From Phyllobacterium lublinensis (lineage in GTDB: Bacteria > Pseudomonadota > Alphaproteobacteria > Rhizobiales > Rhizobiaceae), in the NCBI RefSeq assembly GCF_020164435.1, contig NZ_JAIUDQ010000001.1:124001-188000 (forward strand): a DNA stretch of 64,000 bases, given 5' to 3'. The notes under the pieces are model-generated. The model saw only the letters and a program-made list of their open reading frames with translations, made no database searches and was not told where the DNA came from. Shown piece after piece: positions 43,270 through 51,163 of the stretch. Positions within the stretch are counted from its first letter, which is position 1. Every line of letters begins with the position of its first letter. Made by a program: the position numbers and the translations under genes.

Positions 43270-43857
43270 TTAGTCGAATATGATTCTGCCGGCAACGTGA
43301 ATCGTTTCGCCGTCCTCGCCCGGGCTGACCACGACCGCCTCGGTCGGGCGCGGCGCAATGCCCGTCAGAGCCGTTATATTGGCACGGTCGCTAAGCATTA
43401 CCAGATTGCCGGAACTTTTGAACGCGGTGATCACAGCCCGGATTTTCTCTAATTGCGATTGCTTTGCACTGTCGTCATCCGGCACCGGATCCAGCGGCGG
43501 GAAGATCTCTGTCGGAACCGATCCGAAAGAAAGCCGGGCGGTTTCGCGGGCGTTACAGGTGGAACTGGTCAAAACCTTGTCGATTCGCACGCCGCGGGCT
43601 GCAATGCGCGCTCCAAGCTTCTGGGCAAGCTGACGGCCCCGATCCGAAAGTGTCTGCGTGGCGGAGCAATCGAGGGAATCATCCACCGCAGGACTCAAGG
43701 TTCCGGACGCATCGGCGCCTTGAATGAGGACCGTGTAACCGCCTCGCGCCAATCTCGCCCAGGCGGCATCCGTTGCGAACGCTGGTGAAACGATCAGGCA
43801 TGCGCTCGATGACAGAGCCAATGCAAATAGTGCCCGGGTGCATAATCGTTTCAACAT
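43270..43857 (-). CDS. exported histidine phosphatase-like protein, catalytically degenerate
   Basis: The 195-residue protein has a signal peptide (cleavage after AFA, about residue 28) and a histidine phosphatase fold. The usual RHG triad after the first strand is replaced by QGA (residues 46-48), and the second catalytic His of the S-H-G motif is Asp157 (LSDRANI). The supporting arginine in STCNARETA (R104) and the LTG helix remain. Normal phosphatase chemistry is therefore unlikely; a binding role or a decaying gene is possible. It lies upstream of and parallel to acpXL, divergent from the AEC transporter. Confidence 0.8.
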   Translation of the reverse strand: MLKRLCTRALFALALSSSACLIVSPAFATDAAWARLARGGYTVLIQGADASGTLSPAVDDSLDCSATQTLSDRGRQLAQKLGARIAARGVRIDKVLTSSTCNARETARLSFGSVPTEIFPPLDPVPDDDSAKQSQLEKIRAVITAFKSSGNLVMLSDRANITALTGIAPRPTEAVVVSPGEDGETIHVAGRIIFD

Positions 43858-43959
43858 CAGTCTCCCTTAACAGCGAGATGGTGATTGGGGATAGAAAAAT
43901 AAAGTGAAGACTTTGGAACAGCTTGCGCCATGCCCTCTGCAAGCCTATTGCGGGTGACG

Positions 43960-44916
43960 ATGGGTTTGATTCAGACAATCATTGTCGTCTTCGGGGTGAT
44001 TGCCATCGCTTATGCTGCAGCGCATTTCAAGCTGCTGGATGAGCGTGTGGGTGATGGCCTTTCAGATTTCGTGTTCATGATCGCTGCACCGTTGCTGCTC
44101 TTCAGAACCATGGTGACAGCCGATTTTCACGGCGCGGCACCATGGCATTTATGGATAGCGTATTTCGCCGGGGTCGTCGTTGCCTGGGCAGCGTCGGACC
44201 TGGCAATCAAGATCATGTTCGGCCGTGATAATCGCGCCGGCGTTGTTGCCGGCGTTTCGGGAGCCTTTTCCAATCTGGTATTCCTCGGCATGCCGCTCAT
44301 GTTGGGTGTGTTTGGCCAGGAAGGCTTTGCAATCCTGTCGCTGATAGTCGCGGTTCACATGCCGATCATGATGGCAGCGTCCATTACGCTGCACGAAATT
44401 GCCATGCGACGTGATGGAGTTTTCGAAGGCGAGGCGCATCTTGGCGTTGTTGTGCTTGGTTTCTTCAAAAGTCTCCTGCGCAACCCTTTTGTACTCGGCA
44501 TCCTTGCCGGCTGGATATGGCGACTCACCGGACTGCAGATGCCGGTCATTGCCGACTCGCTTATCCAGACATTGGGAAGCGTTGCAGGTCCGGTAGCATT
44601 GTTTGCCATGGGCATGGGACTGAAGAAATTCGGCGTGACTGGGCACATCGCCGCGTCGCTCGTCATGTCGGCTATCAAGCTGTTTATCATGCCGGCAGTC
44701 GTATTGGCCGTTGCAATGTTGATCGGCCTGCCGCCTTTTACCGCCAAGATTGCCGTGGCTTCGGCGGCGCTTCCTGCCGGTGTGAACTCCTATCTCATTG
44801 CAACACGCTTCGGAACGGGGCAAGCGCTTGCTTCAAATTCCATGGTCATGGCTACCGCGTTGTCGGCGGTCACCATGGCGTTCTGGATATCAGTCGTCAC
44901 GCATATCTTCGGTTGA
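43960..44916 (+). CDS. AEC family (auxin efflux carrier-like) transporter
   Basis: The 318-residue membrane protein has ten or so hydrophobic helices in two five-helix halves with the AEC hallmarks FMIAAPLLLFRTM, GAFSNLVFLGMP and a C-terminal SAALPAGVNSYLIATRFG. Members export or import small organic acids (malonate, malate). ATG 43960 follows GGGTG; an upstream start at 43930 would add ten residues. No neighbour indicates the substrate. Confidence 0.88.
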   Translation: MGLIQTIIVVFGVIAIAYAAAHFKLLDERVGDGLSDFVFMIAAPLLLFRTMVTADFHGAAPWHLWIAYFAGVVVAWAASDLAIKIMFGRDNRAGVVAGVSGAFSNLVFLGMPLMLGVFGQEGFAILSLIVAVHMPIMMAASITLHEIAMRRDGVFEGEAHLGVVVLGFFKSLLRNPFVLGILAGWIWRLTGLQMPVIADSLIQTLGSVAGPVALFAMGMGLKKFGVTGHIAASLVMSAIKLFIMPAVVLAVAMLIGLPPFTAKIAVASAALPAGVNSYLIATRFGTGQALASNSMVMATALSAVTMAFWISVVTHIFG

Positions 44917-44977
44917 GTGAAGCCTGTTGCAGCTTTTGCCAAAAAGGCGCAGGGTAGCTCATCGCCTTGACCAAGGC

Positions 44978-45036
44978 GCATTGCGATGCGCAATGCAGGG
45001 TTATCCTTCACGGAACTCACGATCAGCAATAACCCT
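44978..45036. promoter_or_regulatory. palindromic operator candidates upstream of gabD-like gene
   Basis: GCATTGCG-ATG-CGCAATGC (44978-44996) is a perfect 19-bp palindrome. Directly after it, AGGGTTAT at 44997-45004 is matched by ATAACCCT at 45029-45036. Both lie 20-75 bp before the ATG at 45055, a usual place for a repressor or activator site. No regulator gene is adjacent, so the cognate protein is unknown. Confidence 0.5.
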
Positions 45037-45054
45037 TAGAACGCAGGGAGAAGT

Positions 45055-46515
45055 ATGATGTTGCAGAAATCCAGCCAGTTCATGAAACAGGCAAACCTCA
45101 TCAATGGAGAGTGGGTGGCTGCCGACTCGGGCAAGACGATCGACGTCATCAACCCTGCGACCGGTTTGAAGATCGGGACTGTCCCCAATGCTGGAAAGGC
45201 CGAAACGCAGCGGGCAATCGCGGCGGCGTCCGAAGCCTTCAAGACGTGGCGCAAGACATCTGTGCTCGACCGCGCCAAGCTCATGCGCAAGCTGCATGAT
45301 GCCATCCTGGACAATCAGGATGCGCTGGCAGAACTCCTAACGCTTGAGCAGGGAAAGTCGCTGGCTGAATCCAGGGGCGAGGTTGGCATGTCGGCCGCCT
45401 ATATTCTCTGGTATGCGGAGGAAGCACGCCGAACATATGGCGACGTTGTTCCTTCCCCTTGGGCCGACAGACGCATCCTGGTCACGAAAGAGCCAGTTGG
45501 TGTCATTGCCGCCATCACACCATGGAATTTTCCGTCGTCCATGCTGGCCCGCAAGATCGGACCGGCATTGGCGACCGGCTGTACCGTTGTCGTGAAGCCG
45601 GCGACGCAGACCCCGTACTCCGGCCTGGTCTGGGGAGCGCTTTGCGAGGAGGTCGGCATTCCCAAAGGTGTCGTCAACATCCTGACCGGTTCGGCCACCG
45701 AGATCGGTGGTGAAATCACCAGCAATCCCCTTGTGCGCAAGATCACCTTCACGGGATCGACGGAAATCGGCAAGATTCTGATCAAGCAGGCGGCCGATAC
45801 AGTCAAGAAAGTATCGATGGAACTTGGCGGAAATGCACCGTTCATCGTGTTCGACGATGCCGATGTGGATCGCGCGGTGGAAGGCGCAGTAATTGCGAAG
45901 TTCCGCAATTCCGGTCAGACCTGCGTCTGCACCAATCGTTTCCTGGTCCAGTCGGGTGTTTATGACTCGTTCATCGAGAAGTTTGCCGCTGCAACCGAGA
46001 AGCTCAAGGTAGGCGACGGCCTTGAGGCAGGAACCCAGCAGGGTCCACTTATCGATGAAAAGGCGGTCGAGAAGGTCGAGGAGTTCATTGCCGATGCCAG
46101 ACAGAAAGGCGGCAAGGTCATTACTGGCGGCAAACGCCATGAACTTGGCGGCAGTTTCTTCGAACCAACCGTAATTGCCGATGCCAAGCCCGATATGCTG
46201 TTTACCACGGACGAAATCTTCGGCCCTGTTGCTCCGGTCTACAAGTTCGAGACGGAACAGGAGGCGATTGATCTTGCCAACAACACCCAGTTCGGCCTTG
46301 CGAGCTACTTCTACACGCAGGATCTTGGGCGTATGTTCCGCGTGTCCGAAGGACTGAAATATGGCTTGGTCGGGGTGAACGAAGGCATGATCACGACTGT
46401 CGAGGCCCCGTTTGGCGGCACCAAGGAGTCGGGCCTGGGGAAAGAGGGCGGACACCAGGGCATCGAAGATTATCTCGATACAAAATATGTCTGCGTGGGC
46501 GGCTTGGGGCTGTAA
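45055..46515 (+). CDS. gabD: NAD(P)-dependent succinate-semialdehyde (or related) dehydrogenase
   Basis: The 486-residue aldehyde dehydrogenase has the coenzyme segment ITPWNFPSSM, catalytic E256 in MELGGNAP and nucleophile C290 in NSGQTCVC. Similarity is to GabD-type enzymes, but alpha-ketoglutaric semialdehyde dehydrogenases of sugar-acid pathways look alike. Because the next gene, galM, begins at the following base, a sugar-related substrate deserves consideration. The ATG at 45055 follows GGGAGAAG; 45058 is also possible. Confidence 0.82.
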   Translation: MMLQKSSQFMKQANLINGEWVAADSGKTIDVINPATGLKIGTVPNAGKAETQRAIAAASEAFKTWRKTSVLDRAKLMRKLHDAILDNQDALAELLTLEQGKSLAESRGEVGMSAAYILWYAEEARRTYGDVVPSPWADRRILVTKEPVGVIAAITPWNFPSSMLARKIGPALATGCTVVVKPATQTPYSGLVWGALCEEVGIPKGVVNILTGSATEIGGEITSNPLVRKITFTGSTEIGKILIKQAADTVKKVSMELGGNAPFIVFDDADVDRAVEGAVIAKFRNSGQTCVCTNRFLVQSGVYDSFIEKFAAATEKLKVGDGLEAGTQQGPLIDEKAVEKVEEFIADARQKGGKVITGGKRHELGGSFFEPTVIADAKPDMLFTTDEIFGPVAPVYKFETEQEAIDLANNTQFGLASYFYTQDLGRMFRVSEGLKYGLVGVNEGMITTVEAPFGGTKESGLGKEGGHQGIEDYLDTKYVCVGGLGL

Positions 46516-47541
46516 ATGAACACCGAGATTTTTGGCCATACAACGAATGGCGAAGCAGTCCATCGCATTACGATCTCAGGCGGCGGGCTGACGGCAAAAG
46601 TTCTGACATGGGGCGCAGTCATCCAGGATTTGCGCCTCAAGGGTCATGAAGCTCCCCTGGTCCTCGGATATCAGGATTTTGAAGATTATCCGGCCCATTC
46701 GCCCTATCTGGGAGCGACTGTCGGTCGCTCGATCAACCGCATTCGCAATGGTGAGTTGACCATCGACGGCGCAACTTACCAGCTGGAGAAGAATTTCCGC
46801 GGATTGCACAATATTCATGGCGGCAGTGAAGGCACAGGCCACCGAAACTGGGAAGTCGTGGCTGTCGGTGCGGATTACGTCACGCTTACGGTCCAGCTTG
46901 GCGACGGCGAAATGGGTTTTCCGGGCAATCTCACGATTACCTGCACTTACATGCTCGAACCAAAAGGAACCTTGGCTATCCGTATGGATGCGGTCACCGA
47001 CAAGCCGACCATTTGCAACCTTGCCCACCACAGCTACTTCAATCTCGATGATGGCGGCGCGACCGAGGCGCTCGATCATCAGGTCAAGATCGGCGCGGAT
47101 GCCTATCTTCCGGTTGACAGCGATCTCATCCCCGACGGCAGGGTCCTCCCGGTAGCCGGAACGACACACGATTTCCGCGAGTATCGCCCGATCCGGCTTG
47201 AGGAACATGGCGATCAGGTTGTCTATGACAACAACTTCTGCCTTTCGAGCCAGCGCCGGCCCTTGCGAACCGTGGCTTGGGCAAAAGGCGAGCGCTCAGG
47301 CGTCGAGATGACCGTATCGACCACCGAGCCCGGCTTGCAGTTCTATGCGGGAAATACGCTCGGCGGACGGCCGCCTGTCGGCCTGACCGGCAATACTTAC
47401 GGCAATTATGCGGGATTTTGCTTCGAGGCTCAGGTTTGGCCCGATTCCACGCACTTTTCCTATTTCCCACAGGCGATACTGCGGCCCGAAGAAACCTACA
47501 GCCAGATGACCAAGTATGGTTTCAAGAGGGCGAAAGCCTAG
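46516..47541 (+). CDS. galM: aldose 1-epimerase
   Basis: The 341-residue beta-sandwich enzyme interconverts alpha and beta anomers of hexoses. It has the family sites RSINRIRNGEL, NLHNIHGG-like HNIHGGSEG, the catalytic His in LAHHSYFNL and the C-terminal acid in CFEAQVWPDSTH. There is no signal peptide, so it is cytoplasmic. It starts immediately after the gabD stop without a spacer, so co-translation is likely; it is convergent with the sugar kinase two bp away. Confidence 0.9.
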   Translation: MNTEIFGHTTNGEAVHRITISGGGLTAKVLTWGAVIQDLRLKGHEAPLVLGYQDFEDYPAHSPYLGATVGRSINRIRNGELTIDGATYQLEKNFRGLHNIHGGSEGTGHRNWEVVAVGADYVTLTVQLGDGEMGFPGNLTITCTYMLEPKGTLAIRMDAVTDKPTICNLAHHSYFNLDDGGATEALDHQVKIGADAYLPVDSDLIPDGRVLPVAGTTHDFREYRPIRLEEHGDQVVYDNNFCLSSQRRPLRTVAWAKGERSGVEMTVSTTEPGLQFYAGNTLGGRPPVGLTGNTYGNYAGFCFEAQVWPDSTHFSYFPQAILRPEETYSQMTKYGFKRAKA

Positions 47542-47543
47542 GG

Positions 47544-48467
47544 TCAGCCCTGGGCTTTAAATACCTTGCGCGCTTCGTCCATGGGGGCAAGTGCGCCATG
47601 AAACTCCACGACGCGCGCCGCAACCCTATGGGCGTGGGCGGCCGCAGCCACCGGATCCAGATTGGCAAGACGCGCCGCGATGTAGCCGCCGTTGAAGCTA
47701 TCGCCAGCGCCGGTCGTGTCCACGGCCTTGGCGTGCGAGGCGGGGACCGGCGTCCTTGTCCCGTCAGCCGAAACCAAGGCAGGTTCCGTACCATCCTTCA
47801 CTACGATCTCTCGCACGCCATAACTTGCGATCCGGTCTGCCGTTTTCGCCGGCGTTGCGTCGCCGAACAGTGCGTTTTCGTCAGGGAACGTTGGAAGGGC
47901 AATATCCGCGACATGGAAAGCGTTGCTCAGGACCTGTTTTGCCGTTTCCGCGTTCTCCCAGAGGCGGGGACGATAATTCGCGTCAAAGACAACGAGTGAT
48001 CCATGCCGGCGTGCGTTGCTGACGGCATTCAGTACATTCTGACGGCCCTTGGGGCTCAAGATTCCCATGGTAATGCCGGAGAAATAAATCATCTGGCGGC
48101 CGTCGAGACTCCTGGCCAAAGCGTCCGGATCGTCCGCGAGGTGGCGTGCGGCCGAATCGTTGCGCCAATAGGTGAAGGAGCGCTCAACCCCAGTGAGTGT
48201 GATGGCGTAGAGGCCCGGGCGCGCACCCACGATGGTTGGACTGTGAGCGGTGCTGATGCCGTTCTCGCGCAAGAATGTCTTTTGCTTGACCGAGAACGGG
48301 TCATCGCCAAAGGCCGTCACATAATCCACGGCGTAATCAGGATCGGCGAGGGCACGGACATACCAGGTGGTATTCAGTGTATCGCCCGCGAATCCCATGC
48401 GCCACTGGTCGCCGTTGGCACCCGAAAGTTCAATCATGCACTCGCCAATGGCTGCAAACCCGCTCAT
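47544..48467 (-). CDS. kdgK: PfkB-family sugar kinase, probably 2-dehydro-3-deoxygluconokinase
   Basis: The 307-residue ribokinase-fold enzyme has GFAGDTLNTTWYVRAL for substrate binding, TYWRNDSAARHL, a KDG-kinase-like feature, and the catalytic DTTGAGDSFNGGY with the base aspartate. It would phosphorylate 2-keto-3-deoxygluconate for the Entner-Doudoroff type route. It is convergent with galM; gene function is inferred from sequence resemblance to KdgK. Confidence 0.82.
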   Translation of the reverse strand: MSGFAAIGECMIELSGANGDQWRMGFAGDTLNTTWYVRALADPDYAVDYVTAFGDDPFSVKQKTFLRENGISTAHSPTIVGARPGLYAITLTGVERSFTYWRNDSAARHLADDPDALARSLDGRQMIYFSGITMGILSPKGRQNVLNAVSNARRHGSLVVFDANYRPRLWENAETAKQVLSNAFHVADIALPTFPDENALFGDATPAKTADRIASYGVREIVVKDGTEPALVSADGTRTPVPASHAKAVDTTGAGDSFNGGYIAARLANLDPVAAAAHAHRVAARVVEFHGALAPMDEARKVFKAQG

Positions 48468-48614
48468 GAATACACTCCACGTCTCATTCGACGCGACTGA
48501 TATACGAGTGTTTCGCCGCTGTCATTTCTTAAAAGTAGTGCGCTTAGGACCGGGCTGTCATATTCGATTGGGCGTGGCATGCTAGTCGACGCAGGCATTT
48601 TGCAGGAGAACCGA

Positions 48615-49226
48615 ATGGCGCGGATAACGACGATCGATCAGCTGGAAGCAATTTACAGCGGGATTACCGAAGCATCGACCGCAAAGGTGACCGACCGAAT
48701 CACACCGGAATACCGGCAATTGATAGAGGGATCGCCATTTGTGGCCCTTGCTACGAGTGGTCCGGAAGGGCTGGATTGCTCGCCGCGCGGGGATATTGCA
48801 GGCTTTGTTCGGGTTCATGACGATCGGACATTAATGATGCCGGACCGCCGCGGCAACAACCGTGTCGATTCATTGCGCAATATTGTCCGCGACCCCCGCG
48901 TGGCCATGCTTTTCTTTATTCCGGGCCTCACCACGACATTCAGGGTGAACGGCAGGGCATACCTCGATACCGACCAGGCATTGCTGGACAGCTTCATGGT
49001 CGACGACAAGGCGCCTCGTGCAGTCATGGTGGTCAACGTTGAGGAAGCCTATTTTCAGTGTGCCCGCGCGCTGATCCGCTCGGAATTGTGGAATCCGGTG
49101 AAGCATCGATCGCCGAAGGACTTCCCGACGCCTGGCCAAATTCTCGCTGCACTCAGTGAGGACCGGGTCGGCGGCGAAGACTATGATCGTGAATGGCCCG
49201 AGCGGGCTGCAAAGACCATGTGGTAG
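48615..49226 (+). CDS. pyridoxamine 5'-phosphate oxidase-related FMN-binding protein (MSMEG_1061-like)
   Basis: The 203-residue protein has a split-barrel flavin-binding fold: LATSGPEGLDCSPRGD, the DRRGNNRVDSLRNI segment and FFIPGLTTTFRVNGRA, followed by HRSPKDFPTPGQIL at the C-terminus. The true PdxH signature is absent, so this is a general FMN- or F420-type PPOX protein, possibly an oxidoreductase. ATG 48615 follows CAGGAG. It is divergent from kdgK and convergent with phnF, three bp away. Confidence 0.82.
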   Translation: MARITTIDQLEAIYSGITEASTAKVTDRITPEYRQLIEGSPFVALATSGPEGLDCSPRGDIAGFVRVHDDRTLMMPDRRGNNRVDSLRNIVRDPRVAMLFFIPGLTTTFRVNGRAYLDTDQALLDSFMVDDKAPRAVMVVNVEEAYFQCARALIRSELWNPVKHRSPKDFPTPGQILAALSEDRVGGEDYDREWPERAAKTMW

Positions 49227-49229
49227 CTC

Positions 49230-49976
49230 TCAGCCCAGGGTGTTGTTGTCGATGGCGATTTCCATGCGGTCGGCAGCAAAACGGGTCTTGCCATATTCGA
49301 CGGGACGCCCGTCCATGTCGACATTGATTGCAGTGGCGACAAGGACGATGGCGCCGGGCGACAGACGCAGATGCCGCAGATCCTCTGCGTCGGCATGGCG
49401 GGCGGCTATCACCGTCGATTTGCGCAAGTAGTCGTCTATTCCCGCGGATTTGAGTGCAACAGTTATCGAGCCAGAAGCGCGATAGTCTTCAACGATATTC
49501 GGCACGCGTTCCGCTTCGAACCAGGCCGTCGCGCATGATACCGGATTACCGTCTGCGGTGTGCATGGTGTCTATCCTGATGACCTGGCCGGATCGCATTG
49601 CCAATGCCTCGGCGATTTCCGGCGTTGGATCCTCAAGCCGATGCGCGAGCAGGATGCCTTTGGTCTCGCGGACCTGGGCTGCAAGGATCTGCGAAAAGCG
49701 CGTGCGCTCGCCGATGCGATAGGTAAGCTTCTTGCTGTTGGCAACGAAAGTCCCGCGCCCCTGTTCGGTCCGCAGCACGCCTTCCTTGGTGAGTGCTGCA
49801 ATAGCACTGCGGATCGTATGGCGATTGACTGCAAAGCGGGTCGCCAGTTCAACCTCCGGCGGCAGGCGAGAGCCACTTGCCATCTTGCCTGCCGAGATAT
49901 CGCCGCGGATCTGATCTGCAATCTGACGCCAGACAGCGACGCCGCTATTGCGAGTGATGAATCTGGCTGAAACCAC
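49230..49976 (-). CDS. phnF: GntR/HutC-family transcriptional regulator PhnF
   Basis: The 248-residue protein has an N-terminal winged helix (WRQIADQIRGDISAGK; LATRFAVNRHTIRSAIAAL) and a C-terminal UTRA ligand domain, the HutC/PhnF arrangement. It probably represses the divergent phnG operon through the inverted repeats at 50007-50049. Only a GTG at 49976 fits the frame; AGGAG lies about 11 nt upstream, and a better-placed ATG at 49986 is out of frame, so the start (or a possible indel) should be viewed with caution. Confidence 0.88.
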   Translation of the reverse strand: MVSARFITRNSGVAVWRQIADQIRGDISAGKMASGSRLPPEVELATRFAVNRHTIRSAIAALTKEGVLRTEQGRGTFVANSKKLTYRIGERTRFSQILAAQVRETKGILLAHRLEDPTPEIAEALAMRSGQVIRIDTMHTADGNPVSCATAWFEAERVPNIVEDYRASGSITVALKSAGIDDYLRKSTVIAARHADAEDLRHLRLSPGAIVLVATAINVDMDGRPVEYGKTRFAADRMEIAIDNNTLG

Positions 49977-50006
49977 GTTTTGTCATGCTCCTGTCATTTA
50001 CCGATC

Positions 50007-50049
50007 CTATACAACAGTATATTGTCTAGTTGTATAGACGAATAGACAA
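50007..50049. promoter_or_regulatory. probable PhnF operator in the phnF-phnG intergenic region
   Basis: CTATACAAC (50007-50015) is repeated inverted as GTTGTATAG (50029-50037), and TTGTCTA (50022-50028) inverted as TAGACAA (50043-50049). The GTCTA/TAGAC and GTATA half-sites fit operators of HutC-type GntR regulators. The site lies between the divergent starts of phnF and phnG and just upstream of the phnG ribosome site. PhnF binding is inferred. Confidence 0.65.
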
Positions 50050-50066
50050 ATTGGAGCGAGGTGTCA

Positions 50067-50549
50067 ATGAGCGATGAAATTCTCGAAGCTTCCCGAAAGG
50101 ATGATGGCTCCGACGGCGGGCGCAAGGCCGCCATGGCGTTGCTTGCCCAGGCGACCTCGCAAGAATTGCAGGCATTCTGGTCGCAGTGGAACGAAAAGCC
50201 TGAAGTCGAGACATTGCGCGGACCCGAAACAGGTCTCGTGATGGTCCGGGGACGGATCGGCGGCGGCGGCGAGCCCTTCAATTTTGGAGAAGCGACAGTC
50301 ACCCGCGCTACGGTCAGGCTCGGCAATGGCGCGGTTGGCCATGCCTATGCGCTTGGACGCCAGGGTGAAAAGGTCCGGCTGGCGGCGGTTTTTGATGCCC
50401 TCTGGCAAGGAGAGACCGAACGTCGGGCTGTCGAGGACAAGGTGCTTGCGCCAATCGCGCGGCGCTTGAGCGACGATCTCGAAAGCAAGCGCTCCGAAAC
50501 AGCTGCGACCAAGGTCGATTTCTTCACAATGGTACGGGGTGACGATTGA
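50067..50549 (+). CDS. phnG: phosphonate C-P lyase system protein PhnG
   Basis: The 160-residue small subunit of the PhnGHIJ core complex has ETGLVMVRGRIGGGGEPFN and GEATVTRATVRL, typical of PhnG. ATG 50067 follows GGAGCGAGG; GTG 50061 adds two residues. Its stop overlaps phnH by one base. It is the first gene of the phosphonate operon downstream of the putative PhnF operator. Confidence 0.93.
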   Translation: MSDEILEASRKDDGSDGGRKAAMALLAQATSQELQAFWSQWNEKPEVETLRGPETGLVMVRGRIGGGGEPFNFGEATVTRATVRLGNGAVGHAYALGRQGEKVRLAAVFDALWQGETERRAVEDKVLAPIARRLSDDLESKRSETAATKVDFFTMVRGDD

Positions 50550-51160
50550 TGCGTGCGGCGACACAGGTTTTCGAAGGCGGGTTCAGCGATGCCGTTCTGA
50601 ATTCGCAAGAAGTATTCCGGGCTCTCATGGACGCCATGGCGAATCCCGGACGGATCATGCTGGTCCGCGATCTCGTCAATGCGCCGGCGCCGTTGACGCC
50701 GGTGATGGCTGCAATCGCCGCCACCCTGTTCGATCACGACTCGACAGTGTGGTGTGACAGGGCAATTGCCGGTTCCACGGCTGCAATGGGCTGGCTCAAG
50801 TTTCAAACCGGCCTCAAGTTGACATCGGATCCATCGGGCGCGCAGTTTGCCCTTGTTCATGACATCGACGTCATGCCCTCGCTCGAGGCTTTCGCAAAAG
50901 GTTCGTCGGAATACCCTGATCGCTCTACGACAATCATTCTGCAGATCGCAGGGTTTTCTGGAGTGGAAGCCCTGACGCTGGAGGGACCTGGCATAGAGAA
51001 CGCGACATCGTTCACGCCCAGCAATCTGCCGAAGCTCTTCATCGACCAATGGACTGCCAACCGCGCCACATTTCCGCGCGGCGTCGATCTGGTTTTTGCC
51101 GGAAGGGGCGCTCTCGCGGCCTTGCCGCGCACGACGCGTGTTTCCAGAGGGGAGGTCTGA
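50549..51160 (+). CDS. phnH: phosphonate C-P lyase system protein PhnH
   Basis: The 203-residue core-complex subunit shows the PhnH pattern FRALMDAMANPGRIM, LFDHDSTVWCD and LKLTSDPSGAQFAL, ending with FPRGVDLVFA. ATG 50549 overlaps the phnG stop (TGATG). It is structurally a degenerate PLP-transferase-like dimer in the known complex. Confidence 0.93.
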   Translation: MRAATQVFEGGFSDAVLNSQEVFRALMDAMANPGRIMLVRDLVNAPAPLTPVMAAIAATLFDHDSTVWCDRAIAGSTAAMGWLKFQTGLKLTSDPSGAQFALVHDIDVMPSLEAFAKGSSEYPDRSTTIILQIAGFSGVEALTLEGPGIENATSFTPSNLPKLFIDQWTANRATFPRGVDLVFAGRGALAALPRTTRVSRGEV

Positions 51161-51163
51161 ACC

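Noticed and set aside
43270-43857. Calling the histidine phosphatase homologue a pseudogene
   Set aside because: No frameshift or stop; the signal peptide and fold are intact, so it is reported as a full-length degenerate enzyme.
45337-46563. 408-codon minus-strand frame over the aldehyde dehydrogenase gene
   Set aside because: Antisense shadow; the sense frame has all catalytic motifs.
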